From Candidatus Scalindua japonica (GTDB lineage Bacteria; Planctomycetota; Brocadiia; Brocadiales; Scalinduaceae), in NCBI RefSeq assembly GCF_002443295.1, contig NZ_BAOS01000028.1:372001-436000 (forward strand): a stretch of DNA of 64,000 nt, in the 5' to 3' direction. How positions within the stretch are numbered: position 1 is the first letter of the stretch; the number at the start of each line of letters is the position of its first letter. The translations under genes and the position numbers were made by a program. The notes beneath the pieces are model-generated. The model searched no databases and was not told the DNA's origin. It worked only from the letters and a program-made list of their open reading frames with translations. Positions 18,253-27,089 of this stretch are shown piece by piece.

Positions 18253-19203
18253 CTACTTAATAAGGGAATTGTGGTTGCGTAACCAGGCAAGGAGAGATGT
18301 CTTACTTGCTGATGCCGTGGCGATACATGAATCGGCGCTTCCGTAGTATATCCTTATATTGTTGTCTTGCTCCATCCAACCGCACGGAAAAACAACGTTA
18401 TCAACATCTCCGGTCCTTTCGTATTCCTCTTCCGGAGAAAATACCCATTCATCAGATCTTGCAATCAATTTGGTAGGTTTTTCAAGATCCAGGAGAGCTA
18501 AACCGTTTCTGTAAATACTTCCCGCGGCTGTAGTCTTTACACCATGGTAAAGAATCAGCCAACCTTCGTCGGTTCTTATTGGTTGTGGTGAGAGACCTAC
18601 TTTAGCAGAATCCCACCAGGGACGACTGCGTGCCTCAACCAGAACATGATGTTCTCCCCAGTGTATCAGATCTGGTGAAAAGGAGATCCAGATGTGAGCA
18701 CCGTCATATGGAGAAACAGGCCGGTGAATCATTGCCCATCTTCCGTTGAACCGGACTGGGAAAAGAGCCGCATCCTTGTTGACCGGTGGCATTACTGCGC
18801 CTAATCTTTCAAATGATACGAAATCTTCGGTAAGAGCAAGGGCGACCATAGGGCCAAATTTTGAATAAGCAGTATATGCGATAATCCATTTCTTCGTTTC
18901 AGGAAGATAAGTAATCCTCGGATCTTCAATTCCCCACTGTTCTTCTTCGTGTGCCTGAAGACAAGGTTTCATCACAGGTGTTTCGCCTATTGTCCAGTCT
19001 GTGACACCATTCCTGCTTGTTGCCGTTGTAAAATGTGAAATCCCCCGCCTGTCTTCTACACGCATGAGAAGCAGAATTTCATTTTTAAACTCTGTAGCTG
19101 CGGCGTTAAATACAGAATTTGCGGGGTAAGGAATGTCACTTACCCTGATAATTGGGTTCTCTTTAGAACGTTCGAAAACCTGCATTGCATCATTTACCAT
19201 CAT
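18253..19203 (-). CDS. GH130 family mannoside phosphorylase/hydrolase
   Basis: 316 residues, usual for the short GH130 group. Five-bladed propeller markers are visible: FNAAATEFKNEILLLMRVED, GIEDPRIT (catalytic Asp), then HRP, WWDSAKVG and LILYHGV. GH130 enzymes phosphorolyse or hydrolyse beta-mannosides (beta-1,4 or beta-1,2), releasing mannose 1-phosphate. It is the last gene of a minus-strand cluster, 39 bases after a glycosyltransferase, with a second and longer GH130 gene at the front. Confidence 0.85.
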   Translation of the reverse strand: MMVNDAMQVFERSKENPIIRVSDIPYPANSVFNAAATEFKNEILLLMRVEDRRGISHFTTATSRNGVTDWTIGETPVMKPCLQAHEEEQWGIEDPRITYLPETKKWIIAYTAYSKFGPMVALALTEDFVSFERLGAVMPPVNKDAALFPVRFNGRWAMIHRPVSPYDGAHIWISFSPDLIHWGEHHVLVEARSRPWWDSAKVGLSPQPIRTDEGWLILYHGVKTTAAGSIYRNGLALLDLEKPTKLIARSDEWVFSPEEEYERTGDVDNVVFPCGWMEQDNNIRIYYGSADSCIATASASKTSLLAWLRNHNSLIK

Positions 19204-19242
19204 AAGAATACTCTCTCAATCGCGCAATTTAACCGAATAATA

Positions 19243-21504
19243 TCATGCCTCTTTCTCTGGATTCTCCTGAACTACAGATATCTCTTTCATACTTAACAAG
19301 GAAAGAAGGAAACATATCGTGCTTTCTGCTCCCTGATTCAGATTTACGCCTGTCCTGGTTAACCCATCATAACAGCCCCCTGTAACAAAATCGTACAGAT
19401 TCCGGTTGTTATCATTGCCCCCCAGGAACCACTCGAATGATATTTTCATGGGTTTAAGATATTCTTCATCTTTGGTGACCAAATAGGCTGCCTTACAAAC
19501 TTTGATCATCCAGAATGCGTCAATGGGTTGTTGATCGAAGAGCGATCTTACTTTATTCTTTTTATACCATCGGTGGCTTCCGATGAGAGACATGGTGTCA
19601 TTTCTTATACAGTTATCCAGCAGAAAATTCATCGTTGCCATGGCCGTGTTAAAATATTTTATGTTTTTTTCTATAGTATAACCTTTGAATAAAGCGGTAG
19701 GTAATAACCCATTTGCATATGCCAGGATATTCTCAAACCATTGCCATTTACTATCCTGGTGTCGCTCATATTCAGTAACAATCATGTCGCAATATGAGAT
19801 GAGAATTGATCTCACATCCCGGGCCCCGCCGTATCTCCGCAGGTAATTAAATATGCCCAGTATCGCAAACGCGGCCCCCCTCAGGCTCTCTACTCTATGC
19901 GTGACAGCCTTGTCAAAACACTCTTTTGCAATTACCGAATAATGATCAGGAGCGAATGCAATAAGATAACCCAACGCCCATAAAGAGCGTCCGTGCCAGT
20001 CATCTCCAAGATTAATGGCGGGGTCGTTTTCTTCGGTTGGGCTTAGCCCCATATCAAAAAAGTTAGTGAAACGTCCCGACTCATCCTGTGCATTGATGAG
20101 AAATGCCAGGTATTTATCAAGGAGAAACAGTATTTCCCGATTCTGATAGAGCTTAAAGTATTGAGCAGAGAGGATCAATGCCCTGGCGTTGTCGTCAAGT
20201 GCATATCCGTGTTTATAATTGGGTACTGTGTACTTCGCATGTTGTACTATCCCATAATGACTGGTCAGATTTCTCAAATGGTTTAAATTCACTTCAGGAA
20301 GACTGGTCAAGCGAATTGGGCGTTCAACCCTTCCATACACAACCTTGCCTTCCTCTATAGAACTAATGGTATCATTGAAAGCGTCAACATAATTAATAGC
20401 AACATTCTTCCATGTCATGTCCCTCCCGTATTGGTAGGCCTTTATTCTGGTTGTATGAAGCACTGTTGGATCATCCAGTAACTTGTTGATAGCTTGTGCC
20501 AGTGAAGAAGGGTTCTTGAATTTAGCGAGCATCCCGCGGTTATCGGCCAATAGTTCTTGTGCATACCAATACGGAGTTGATACCACGGCCTTACCTGTGC
20601 CAACAGCATAAGCCAGAGTTCCGGAAACAATTTGTTCTTTTTTAATATAGGGCGTGACATAAATATCGGCTGCTGAAAGATATTCACACAGCTCTTCCAG
20701 CTCGACAAACTTCTTGTGAAAAAAAACGTGTTTGTTTAGTTCAAGTTTGTCAACAAGCCGTTGTAGAAATAAGTAATACTCTTCACCCTTGCTTTTAACG
20801 ATTTCAGGATGAGTACTACCAAGAATAATATATATAACGTCATTATGCTTTTTGATGATCTTAGGCATGGCCTCCAACATATATTCAAGGCCTTTGTCAG
20901 GCCCGATAAGGCCGAAGGAAAAAATGACCTTCTTGCCCATGGCCTTAAATTTGTCTTTGTAGAAATTAGGATCAACAAATGGCAGATCTGGCACGCCGTG
21001 ATGGATAAAAATCTTCTTCTCATCAGGTATTTTATATTTATCCAGTATTTTCATTGCCATGTTGCTCATTACGACAACCCTGTCGCTAAGATCACATATC
21101 TCTCTGAAGACTTCTTCCTGCCCTATGTCCTTTTCAAGGACGGTATGAAATGTTGTTACTATCGGCACATTGATTGATTTCATAAATGTGAGCAAATAGT
21201 TCCCCCAGGCGCCTCCAAATATCCCGAACTCATGCTGTAAACACAATATGTCAACATTGCTTGAGTTTATATAATCTGCCGCTCTTTTATAATCATCAAT
21301 ATTATGTTGCCGAATTTCGAAACTTACCCGTTTGGGATAATTGTATGTTTCCGGCGTATTTGTCATTGCGATAACAGAAACGCCCAACTGAGGTGATACA
21401 CTGGAGACGGCCTCACTCAGATCTGTTGTAAATGTTGCGATACCGCACTTTCTTGGCAAATAGTTACCCAGGAATGCCACATTACTGATGCTGTCTATAC
21501 GCAT
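19243..21504 (-). CDS. GT4-type glycosyltransferase fused to an alpha-helical toroid domain
   Basis: 753 residues. The N-terminal ~380 form a GT-B glycosyltransferase: FLGNYLPRKCGIATFTTDL, LQHEFGIFGG, FHTVLEK, FSFGLIGPDKGLEYMLEAMP, and the donor-site segment AYAVGTGKAVVSTPYWYAQE (GT4 E-x7-E-like region). Residues ~400-740 resemble an (alpha/alpha)6 barrel: YALDDNARALILSAQY, FTNFFDMG, GRSLWALGYLIA, and a final GGCYDGLTRTGVNLNQGAES. Such fusions between GH130 genes are found in mannoside clusters. Probable role: transfer of mannosyl residues with trimming by the neighbours. The exact product is unknown. Confidence 0.8.
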   Translation of the reverse strand: MRIDSISNVAFLGNYLPRKCGIATFTTDLSEAVSSVSPQLGVSVIAMTNTPETYNYPKRVSFEIRQHNIDDYKRAADYINSSNVDILCLQHEFGIFGGAWGNYLLTFMKSINVPIVTTFHTVLEKDIGQEEVFREICDLSDRVVVMSNMAMKILDKYKIPDEKKIFIHHGVPDLPFVDPNFYKDKFKAMGKKVIFSFGLIGPDKGLEYMLEAMPKIIKKHNDVIYIILGSTHPEIVKSKGEEYYLFLQRLVDKLELNKHVFFHKKFVELEELCEYLSAADIYVTPYIKKEQIVSGTLAYAVGTGKAVVSTPYWYAQELLADNRGMLAKFKNPSSLAQAINKLLDDPTVLHTTRIKAYQYGRDMTWKNVAINYVDAFNDTISSIEEGKVVYGRVERPIRLTSLPEVNLNHLRNLTSHYGIVQHAKYTVPNYKHGYALDDNARALILSAQYFKLYQNREILFLLDKYLAFLINAQDESGRFTNFFDMGLSPTEENDPAINLGDDWHGRSLWALGYLIAFAPDHYSVIAKECFDKAVTHRVESLRGAAFAILGIFNYLRRYGGARDVRSILISYCDMIVTEYERHQDSKWQWFENILAYANGLLPTALFKGYTIEKNIKYFNTAMATMNFLLDNCIRNDTMSLIGSHRWYKKNKVRSLFDQQPIDAFWMIKVCKAAYLVTKDEEYLKPMKISFEWFLGGNDNNRNLYDFVTGGCYDGLTRTGVNLNQGAESTICFLLSLLSMKEISVVQENPEKEA

Positions 21505-21605
21505 ACATTACTACTCCTTTCATGTGTAATGAGTCCCAGGACAATTGTTTTTATACACGACCACTCTATATAATAAGCACTTCTTCATTCAGGCACAGGT
21601 AAGAA

Positions 21606-23063
21606 CTACTTTTTAGAAGAGAGTAGACATTCAAACAGTGGCGCAAGCTCTACCGTTGCAACCCTGGATGATGTATCGGATACACCATACGGAATAACTA
21701 ATGTTTCACCGTGTAACATGCCTCCACACGAATATACAACATTAGGAACGTATCCTTGACGTTCAGATTTCTGTGAGAAGATCAAGGGTTCTTCCAACTT
21801 TGCGATAACCTTTGAAGGATCATTTATATCCAACAATTCTATACCAATACAATATGTTCTCATTGGGCCCACACCATGTGTCAAGAGTAGCCAGCCTTTT
21901 TCGGTCTCAATTGGAGAACCACAATTTCCTATCTGAAAAAACTCCCAACTATGTTGAGGGGAATCGAGTTGTTTTGCTTCATCCCAGAAACGGACATTGT
22001 CAGATTGCATGGTATACATACTTTCTCCATCCTGTCTGGAAACCATCATGTAACGGCCATTTACCTTTCTTGGAAATAAGGCCATACCCTTGTTAAGAGC
22101 GGCTCTGCCGTTCAATGCGCACATTTTGAATTTCAGAAAATCCTTCGTTTCCAGCATCATTGGTAAAATGCTATGGCCGCAATAAGCCGTATAAGTAGCA
22201 AAATATCTGACATCTCCTTTATCATCGATGAAACGCACAAATCTGGCATCTTCGATACCGTTCTTTTCGTGATTGACAACCGGAAAAATCACACGTTCGG
22301 AGATTGCGGTACTATCATCAAATGTTATTTCATAATCTGACTTTGCCAACCATTTCATCATATCCCGCGTTTCGCGTCCGAGATTATCCACGATAAACTG
22401 AGCTTTATCAATTTTTTCCGCAATATTTTCTGATTTTTCCGGAAACGCAATTTGATTAATATCTCCCAGATCTTCTTCAATTCTTTCAACAATTTTTTTT
22501 ATTTGTGTTACAACCGTACTCCGGTCGTATTCAGGATATAATTCAAAAGCAGGTCTCACTGCATAAGGGCTTACTGAATCCATTATCAAATTATTTTTTG
22601 CATCTATGACACCGCTACGGAATACGATAGAAGAAATGTGCCCTTCCCCGGTGGCCCGAAAGCTTAAAATGAATCTTTGTGATCCGGGAGAAAGATTGCT
22701 TTGGTCAGGGTGAGGCACCATCGAAGGATTAAACAATGCGGCAGATTCAATGGAATATTCATTTGTGAAATATGCCCCTAATAACAACATTTGTTCTTTC
22801 GATAGTTGATCATACCCCGGAGGCCTCACCTTTATTCTTTCATAACTTTCAAGGAATATCCTTTTGATATCATAATGACGATTTGCAAAATCTGTCAGCA
22901 CGTCGGTCAGGATAGTTTTACATTCTTCTTTTGAAAGCCCCAAAACTCTTTTAAAGATATTTCTGATACGCTCTTCACTTCCAGGCTTGTAAAATCTTGC
23001 GATAACTCGCGTAGGGTCACACTTAAAAGTTTCGCGCTTTTTAGTAACCATCAACTTCATCAA
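21606..23063 (-). CDS. GH130 family beta-mannoside phosphorylase, long form
   Basis: 485 residues. An N-terminal helical extension (DPTRVIARFYKPGSEERIRN, about residues 17-130) precedes the propeller with GIEDARFVRF (catalytic Asp), ATYTAYCG, LFPRKVNGRYMMVSRQDGES, GSPIETEKGWLLLTHGVG and VVYSCGGM. The long form is typical of beta-1,2-mannoside-active GH130 enzymes, which often occur in pairs. It leads the cluster; the GT4 gene follows after about 100 bases. A 28-base piece of this gene (22862-22889) recurs at 23220-23247, and a diverged copy of its N-terminus lies at 24307-24390. Confidence 0.85.
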   Translation of the reverse strand: MMKLMVTKKRETFKCDPTRVIARFYKPGSEERIRNIFKRVLGLSKEECKTILTDVLTDFANRHYDIKRIFLESYERIKVRPPGYDQLSKEQMLLLGAYFTNEYSIESAALFNPSMVPHPDQSNLSPGSQRFILSFRATGEGHISSIVFRSGVIDAKNNLIMDSVSPYAVRPAFELYPEYDRSTVVTQIKKIVERIEEDLGDINQIAFPEKSENIAEKIDKAQFIVDNLGRETRDMMKWLAKSDYEITFDDSTAISERVIFPVVNHEKNGIEDARFVRFIDDKGDVRYFATYTAYCGHSILPMMLETKDFLKFKMCALNGRAALNKGMALFPRKVNGRYMMVSRQDGESMYTMQSDNVRFWDEAKQLDSPQHSWEFFQIGNCGSPIETEKGWLLLTHGVGPMRTYCIGIELLDINDPSKVIAKLEEPLIFSQKSERQGYVPNVVYSCGGMLHGETLVIPYGVSDTSSRVATVELAPLFECLLSSKK

Positions 23064-23247
23064 TTAAAGAGACCTCCTTTATTCGGCAATGCTGTCTGTT
23101 TTGAGAATAATTATCGACTGTTTTACCTCATATGGTAAATACAAATACACTTCTGTAAACTTATTCCACCATGTCTTTAATAAGTAAATAATCTTTCATA
23201 ATAATAAGCAGTAATGTCTTTTTGATATCATAATGACGATTTGCAAA
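22862..23247. repeat. 28-bp exact repeat, gene-internal and intergenic copies
   Basis: 22862-22889 (inside the long GH130 gene) and 23220-23247 (just before the 3' end of the ParB-like gene) are identical. The second copy is non-coding. It fits past duplication of GH130 sequence in this area. Confidence 0.8.
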
Positions 23248-23254
23248 TATCAGG

Positions 23255-23875
23255 TTATTTATGTGATATCTGTCCGAAGATAATATTATAAAGTTCTCCC
23301 ATATTATTTTGAATTCTTAAGCATAGCTGATAAGCCGGGACAGCCTGCCAGTTAACAACATATTTTTTCCATTTATCAGGCCTGATTTTATACGAGTGGT
23401 TTCCAAAAAAGGCCAATATCTCTTCATTACTGATGGCGCCTTCTGTTCTTGACACAAAAAGATATGGTATTTCATCCAGATACGTTTTTCCGCTTGACAT
23501 ATAAGCAAGCATACTGTGGTGTCCGTCGAATATTATAATTTCTCCAGTCTTCGCTCTAACCAGCTTTATATTTGGAATCTCATCTTTCTGCAGAATATGT
23601 CTCCCTGAATCTATCTTTTTCTTCATCTGTTTTACCCGGGAAATATCTTTGATGCCATCGCAATTATGAAGGTTAACAATATCCCTCAAATTTATTCTAA
23701 CATTTACTTCTCTTGTAACAAAGGCATCTTTAATGGCAGCACGATTAAATTTCTCAACTGCCATATATGCATTGGTGTCTCCATGTGAGAAAGTAACGCT
23801 ACTTGTAAATATCTTTTCCTTTCCATTCTCAGATGTTCCCACTGGCAAGCAAAGTATAATCTGCCAATCATACAT
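23255..23875 (-). CDS. ParB/sulfiredoxin-fold domain protein
   Basis: 206 residues. The central region has the ParB-like nucleotide-binding pattern: IPNIKLVRAKTGEIIIFDGH followed by HSMLAYMSSGK, i.e. the GHH(R)xxA type loop (about residues 110-135). There is no DNA-binding helix-turn-helix as in true ParB, so this is a stand-alone ParB-fold protein of unknown substrate. It is not obviously linked to the mannoside cluster except by strand. Confidence 0.55.
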   Translation of the reverse strand: MYDWQIILCLPVGTSENGKEKIFTSSVTFSHGDTNAYMAVEKFNRAAIKDAFVTREVNVRINLRDIVNLHNCDGIKDISRVKQMKKKIDSGRHILQKDEIPNIKLVRAKTGEIIIFDGHHSMLAYMSSGKTYLDEIPYLFVSRTEGAISNEEILAFFGNHSYKIRPDKWKKYVVNWQAVPAYQLCLRIQNNMGELYNIIFGQISHK

Positions 23876-24246
23876 TCAAAACCCCTTTCATTGTCCACCC
23901 GAATTAATTGTCGTCTCAACCGCAGAAAACAACTGCCGCAGATAATAGCCATGGCCAATTGCGGAAGAGGATATCATACTATCTCACAGTCTCTCTCTGG
24001 ATTGTTTCTGTTGCCCCTCGGGAACTGAATAGCCTTACTAATTGATTGAGAATACATTATAAGCAAGGCATTCTGGAATTCTTGATCAATATTTTCTGAA
24101 TCTAATGTGGATCTTTCGAGCATACTTTTTTTGAAGCAATCCACGCAACATATTATAATATCCACTGTTATAATGACCACACAATTTTACTGTGTTTTGA
24201 ATTGTGTAAAAGACTCATGCTAAAAGAAAAAAGTTGATTTTAAAGA
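23876..24246. other. Non-coding gap between divergent regions
   Basis: 371 bases. A 68-codon minus-strand frame (23974-24180) is present but resembles nothing and has no ribosome site. I see no other feature. Confidence 0.35.
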
Positions 24247-24306
24247 ATGAATTTATATGATTGCTTACTTTTCCAGTATCTACACCTAAATATTAAAGGA
24301 AATCAC

Positions 24307-24390
24307 ATGTCTATTACAGTTAAAAGAACAAAGATCAGTATAGGGCCTGATCCCACCCGGGTGATTCTCAAAAGCTTTATTCCGGGAGAT
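24307..24390 (+). pseudogene. Fragment of a long-form GH130 N-terminus
   Basis: MSITVKRTKIS then PDPTRVILKSFIPGD matches the first 28 residues of long GH130 enzymes (compare the gene at 21606-23063: CDPTRVIARFYKPGS). The frame then runs into unrelated sequence. It is on the opposite strand from the intact gene. Confidence 0.6.
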
Positions 24391-24499
24391 GTTGGTATTT
24401 GCCACCCAAAGCCTGATAAAAGATCCTCCCTTTTCGAAGCTGGATCTGGTACCATGCAGGAACGTTTCGATCTATATGGACACGGTGATGCAGAAAAAG

Positions 24500-24849
24500 A
24501 TACTGCCGATATTTCACTATACACTGAATAAGGGTGCTGAGGTGATGTACGGTTACTGTAAAAGCGAGGCGTTGAAAAGGAACATATCAAAATAGTACCT
24601 GAAAACAAGCGTGAAGATAACCTGAGATTGATGAAAGCAATTATGTCAGGTAAAGAAATCAAATCTTTCTCTACACAAAGGAAAACAAAGGATAAGAAAA
24701 TTTTAGATATATGGCTGACGATTACTAGATTGGTGAATGAAACAGGTGAAATAGATGATGTGGTAACAACCGGGCATGATATGTCTGAACTGAAGAGTTT
24801 AAAGAAGTGTGACAAATACGATACGTTTCGCCGGGAAGACTGTTCTTGA
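24500..24849 (+). pseudogene. PAS-domain fragment with frameshift
   Basis: From 24500: LNKGAEVMYGYCKSEALKRN then IS, stop after an A-run near 24592; the following frame resumes as IVPENKREDNLRLMKAIMSG, then KSFSTQRKTKDKKILDIWLT and GHDMSELKSL. Joined, this is one PAS sensor domain of the kind with MYGYSEAEAL...IVPE. One missing A explains the break. It lies just upstream of an intact PAS kinase and probably belonged to a related gene. Confidence 0.7.
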
Positions 24850-24947
24850 CAGGATTTGGAATCTATGTAATGTGCTGCTACACTGAATTTATTTTTGAAT
24901 CTTATTGTTTCCACACCTGACATAAACAAATAGACAGGGGAATTATT

Positions 24948-27089
24948 ATGCAGGGAAAACCATATACTGATCTTCGCAAAGAGGCGGAGTTTAGACTCAA
25001 ATCTGATACGATAGATATAAAGAAACTTTCAGATGAGGATGTGCGCAGTCTTGCTCACGAACTACAGATACACCAGATTGAGCTGGAGATGCAGAATGAA
25101 GAACTCCATAAGGCTCAGTTACAGGTTGAAGGGTTGCTCCGAAAATACTCAGACCTCTATAACTTTGCACCTGTTGGATATTTTACCACCAATGAAAAAG
25201 GCTTGATCCTGGAGACTAATCTGAGAGGTGCTTCAATGCTGGGTATTGAACGAAGCCTATTGATAAAGAAATACCTGACCGTTGTTAAAGAAGATCAAGA
25301 TATTTACTACCTGTACCGCAAGAAGTGCCTGGAGACAGGAAACAGGGAGTGGTGTGAGTTAAGGATAGATATACATGGTGGCGGTCAGTTCTACGCGCTG
25401 CTTGAGAGTATTGCCGTTCAAGATGCAGACGGTAACTTCGGCCGGATCAGGACAATAGTAACTGATATCACTGAACGTAAGCTTGCGGAGGAAGAGCTAG
25501 CCCGATCGGAAACGAAATACAGCAATCTGATAGAAACCGCACAAGATGCAATTGTTTGCGATCTTGATCAGGTAATAACTGTCTGGAATAAATCAGCAGA
25601 GCGGCTTTTCGGATATTCAAAAGAGGAGATCATTGGGCGGCCTGTATCAATCCTCATTCCTGAAAAATATAAAAAAGAGCATCGGGAAGGAATCGAAAGG
25701 TTTCTGAAGACAGGTGAATCCAGAATTATGGGTAAAACAGTGGAGCTCACAGGGATGACGAAAGAAGGGATTGAAGTACCATTAGAATTATCTTTAACAC
25801 ATCAGAAGATTGACAACAGACAATACTTCTTCACCGCAATCGTTCGAGACATCACTGGGCGCAAGGAGGTGATGAGCGCATTGAAGCAAAGTGAGGAGCA
25901 ATATAGAACCCTTGTGCAGGCCATGCCTGATATAATTTACAAAGTAGACGAGAATGGTTTTTTTGTTTTTCTCAATGATTCTGTACGAACTCTGGGTTAT
26001 GAACCGGGAGATCTTATAGGCAAACACTTTAGTACGATAGTACACCCGGATAATGTTAAATCCTTCAGCAGGATTATGCTCTTGAACGAGCGTTCAGACA
26101 AAAAGAGCGGAGATGAAGATGTGCCGAAACTCTTTGATGAAAGAAGGACCAGGGAAAGGATGACTCACAGCCTTAAGTTGCGGTTAGTTGCAAAGAGTAA
26201 CGATTTATTAAAAACCCATGTGCCAGGGAAAAGCAGTTCAACAACCTTATTTTGCGAAATAACCGCAACCGGAATTTATTTCGATGTCGATAAAAACCGT
26301 GAATTTCACGGAACGGTAGGAATTATTTCAGACATTACCGATAAGATAGAATTGCAACAGGAAGTTGTACGGGCTGGCCAATTGGCGCTGATAGGAGAGA
26401 TGGCGGCAGGATTAGCTCACGAGATAAACAATCCCGTATATGGTATAATAAATTACGCTCAACTTATTGTGGATGAAAGTGACAAGGATAACAGAATACA
26501 TGAGTTCGGCAAATTAATCATGGAAGAGGGTAGCCGTATAGCAGATATGACAAGAAACCTCCTCACCCTTTCAAGGGACAAAACGAATGAAAAGGGGACT
26601 ATTCAAATAGATGAACTGATTACCAGCTCATTAAAACTGTCTGAAACACAGTTGAAAAAGGACGAAATCATTATTAAGGTTAATATCCCTGAAGATATAC
26701 CTGCTGTTTTCGCTGATCCTCGAGAGATGAAACAGGTCTTTCTGAACCTTATACATAACGCGCGATACGCCTTAAATGAAAAGTATTCCGGCAAAGACAA
26801 AGAAAAGATACTCGAAATTTCATGTAAAAAAGCGTCAATTGACGGTTGTCGATATATCCAGATAATATTTCGTGACAGGGGAGTCGGAATTCCAGAAAGC
26901 ATAATAAACAACATAACAAGTCCATTCTTTACTACTAAACCACCTTCCAAAGGAACCGGTATTGGTCTGAGTATATGTAACAGCATTATTAACAATAATA
27001 ATGGCAAAATGGTAATAGAAAGCGATTCGGGAATATTCACAAAGGTTATCATTAGTCTGCCGGCAAAGAAAGTAGAGATGAAAGAATGA
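24948..27089 (+). CDS. PAS-domain histidine kinase (soluble)
   Basis: 713 residues, no membrane helix. An N-terminal coiled helix (ELQIHQIELEMQNEELHKAQ) leads to PAS1 (YNFAPVGYFTTNEKG, residues ~65-180), PAS2 (~190-305, FGYSKEEIIG) and PAS3 (~315-470, interrupted by an insert). HisKA has its His in AAGLAHEINNPVYGIINY (near residue 487) and the ATPase domain carries N, G1 (DRGVGIPE) and G2 (GTGIGLSIC) boxes. The stop overlaps the start of the sigma-54 activator by 4 bases, so the two form a cognate pair. The stimulus is cytoplasmic and unknown. Confidence 0.92.
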   Translation: MQGKPYTDLRKEAEFRLKSDTIDIKKLSDEDVRSLAHELQIHQIELEMQNEELHKAQLQVEGLLRKYSDLYNFAPVGYFTTNEKGLILETNLRGASMLGIERSLLIKKYLTVVKEDQDIYYLYRKKCLETGNREWCELRIDIHGGGQFYALLESIAVQDADGNFGRIRTIVTDITERKLAEEELARSETKYSNLIETAQDAIVCDLDQVITVWNKSAERLFGYSKEEIIGRPVSILIPEKYKKEHREGIERFLKTGESRIMGKTVELTGMTKEGIEVPLELSLTHQKIDNRQYFFTAIVRDITGRKEVMSALKQSEEQYRTLVQAMPDIIYKVDENGFFVFLNDSVRTLGYEPGDLIGKHFSTIVHPDNVKSFSRIMLLNERSDKKSGDEDVPKLFDERRTRERMTHSLKLRLVAKSNDLLKTHVPGKSSSTTLFCEITATGIYFDVDKNREFHGTVGIISDITDKIELQQEVVRAGQLALIGEMAAGLAHEINNPVYGIINYAQLIVDESDKDNRIHEFGKLIMEEGSRIADMTRNLLTLSRDKTNEKGTIQIDELITSSLKLSETQLKKDEIIIKVNIPEDIPAVFADPREMKQVFLNLIHNARYALNEKYSGKDKEKILEISCKKASIDGCRYIQIIFRDRGVGIPESIINNITSPFFTTKPPSKGTGIGLSICNSIINNNNGKMVIESDSGIFTKVIISLPAKKVEMKE

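Noticed and set aside
23974-24180. 68-codon minus-strand frame near the ParB-like gene
   Set aside because: No family resemblance, no ribosome site.
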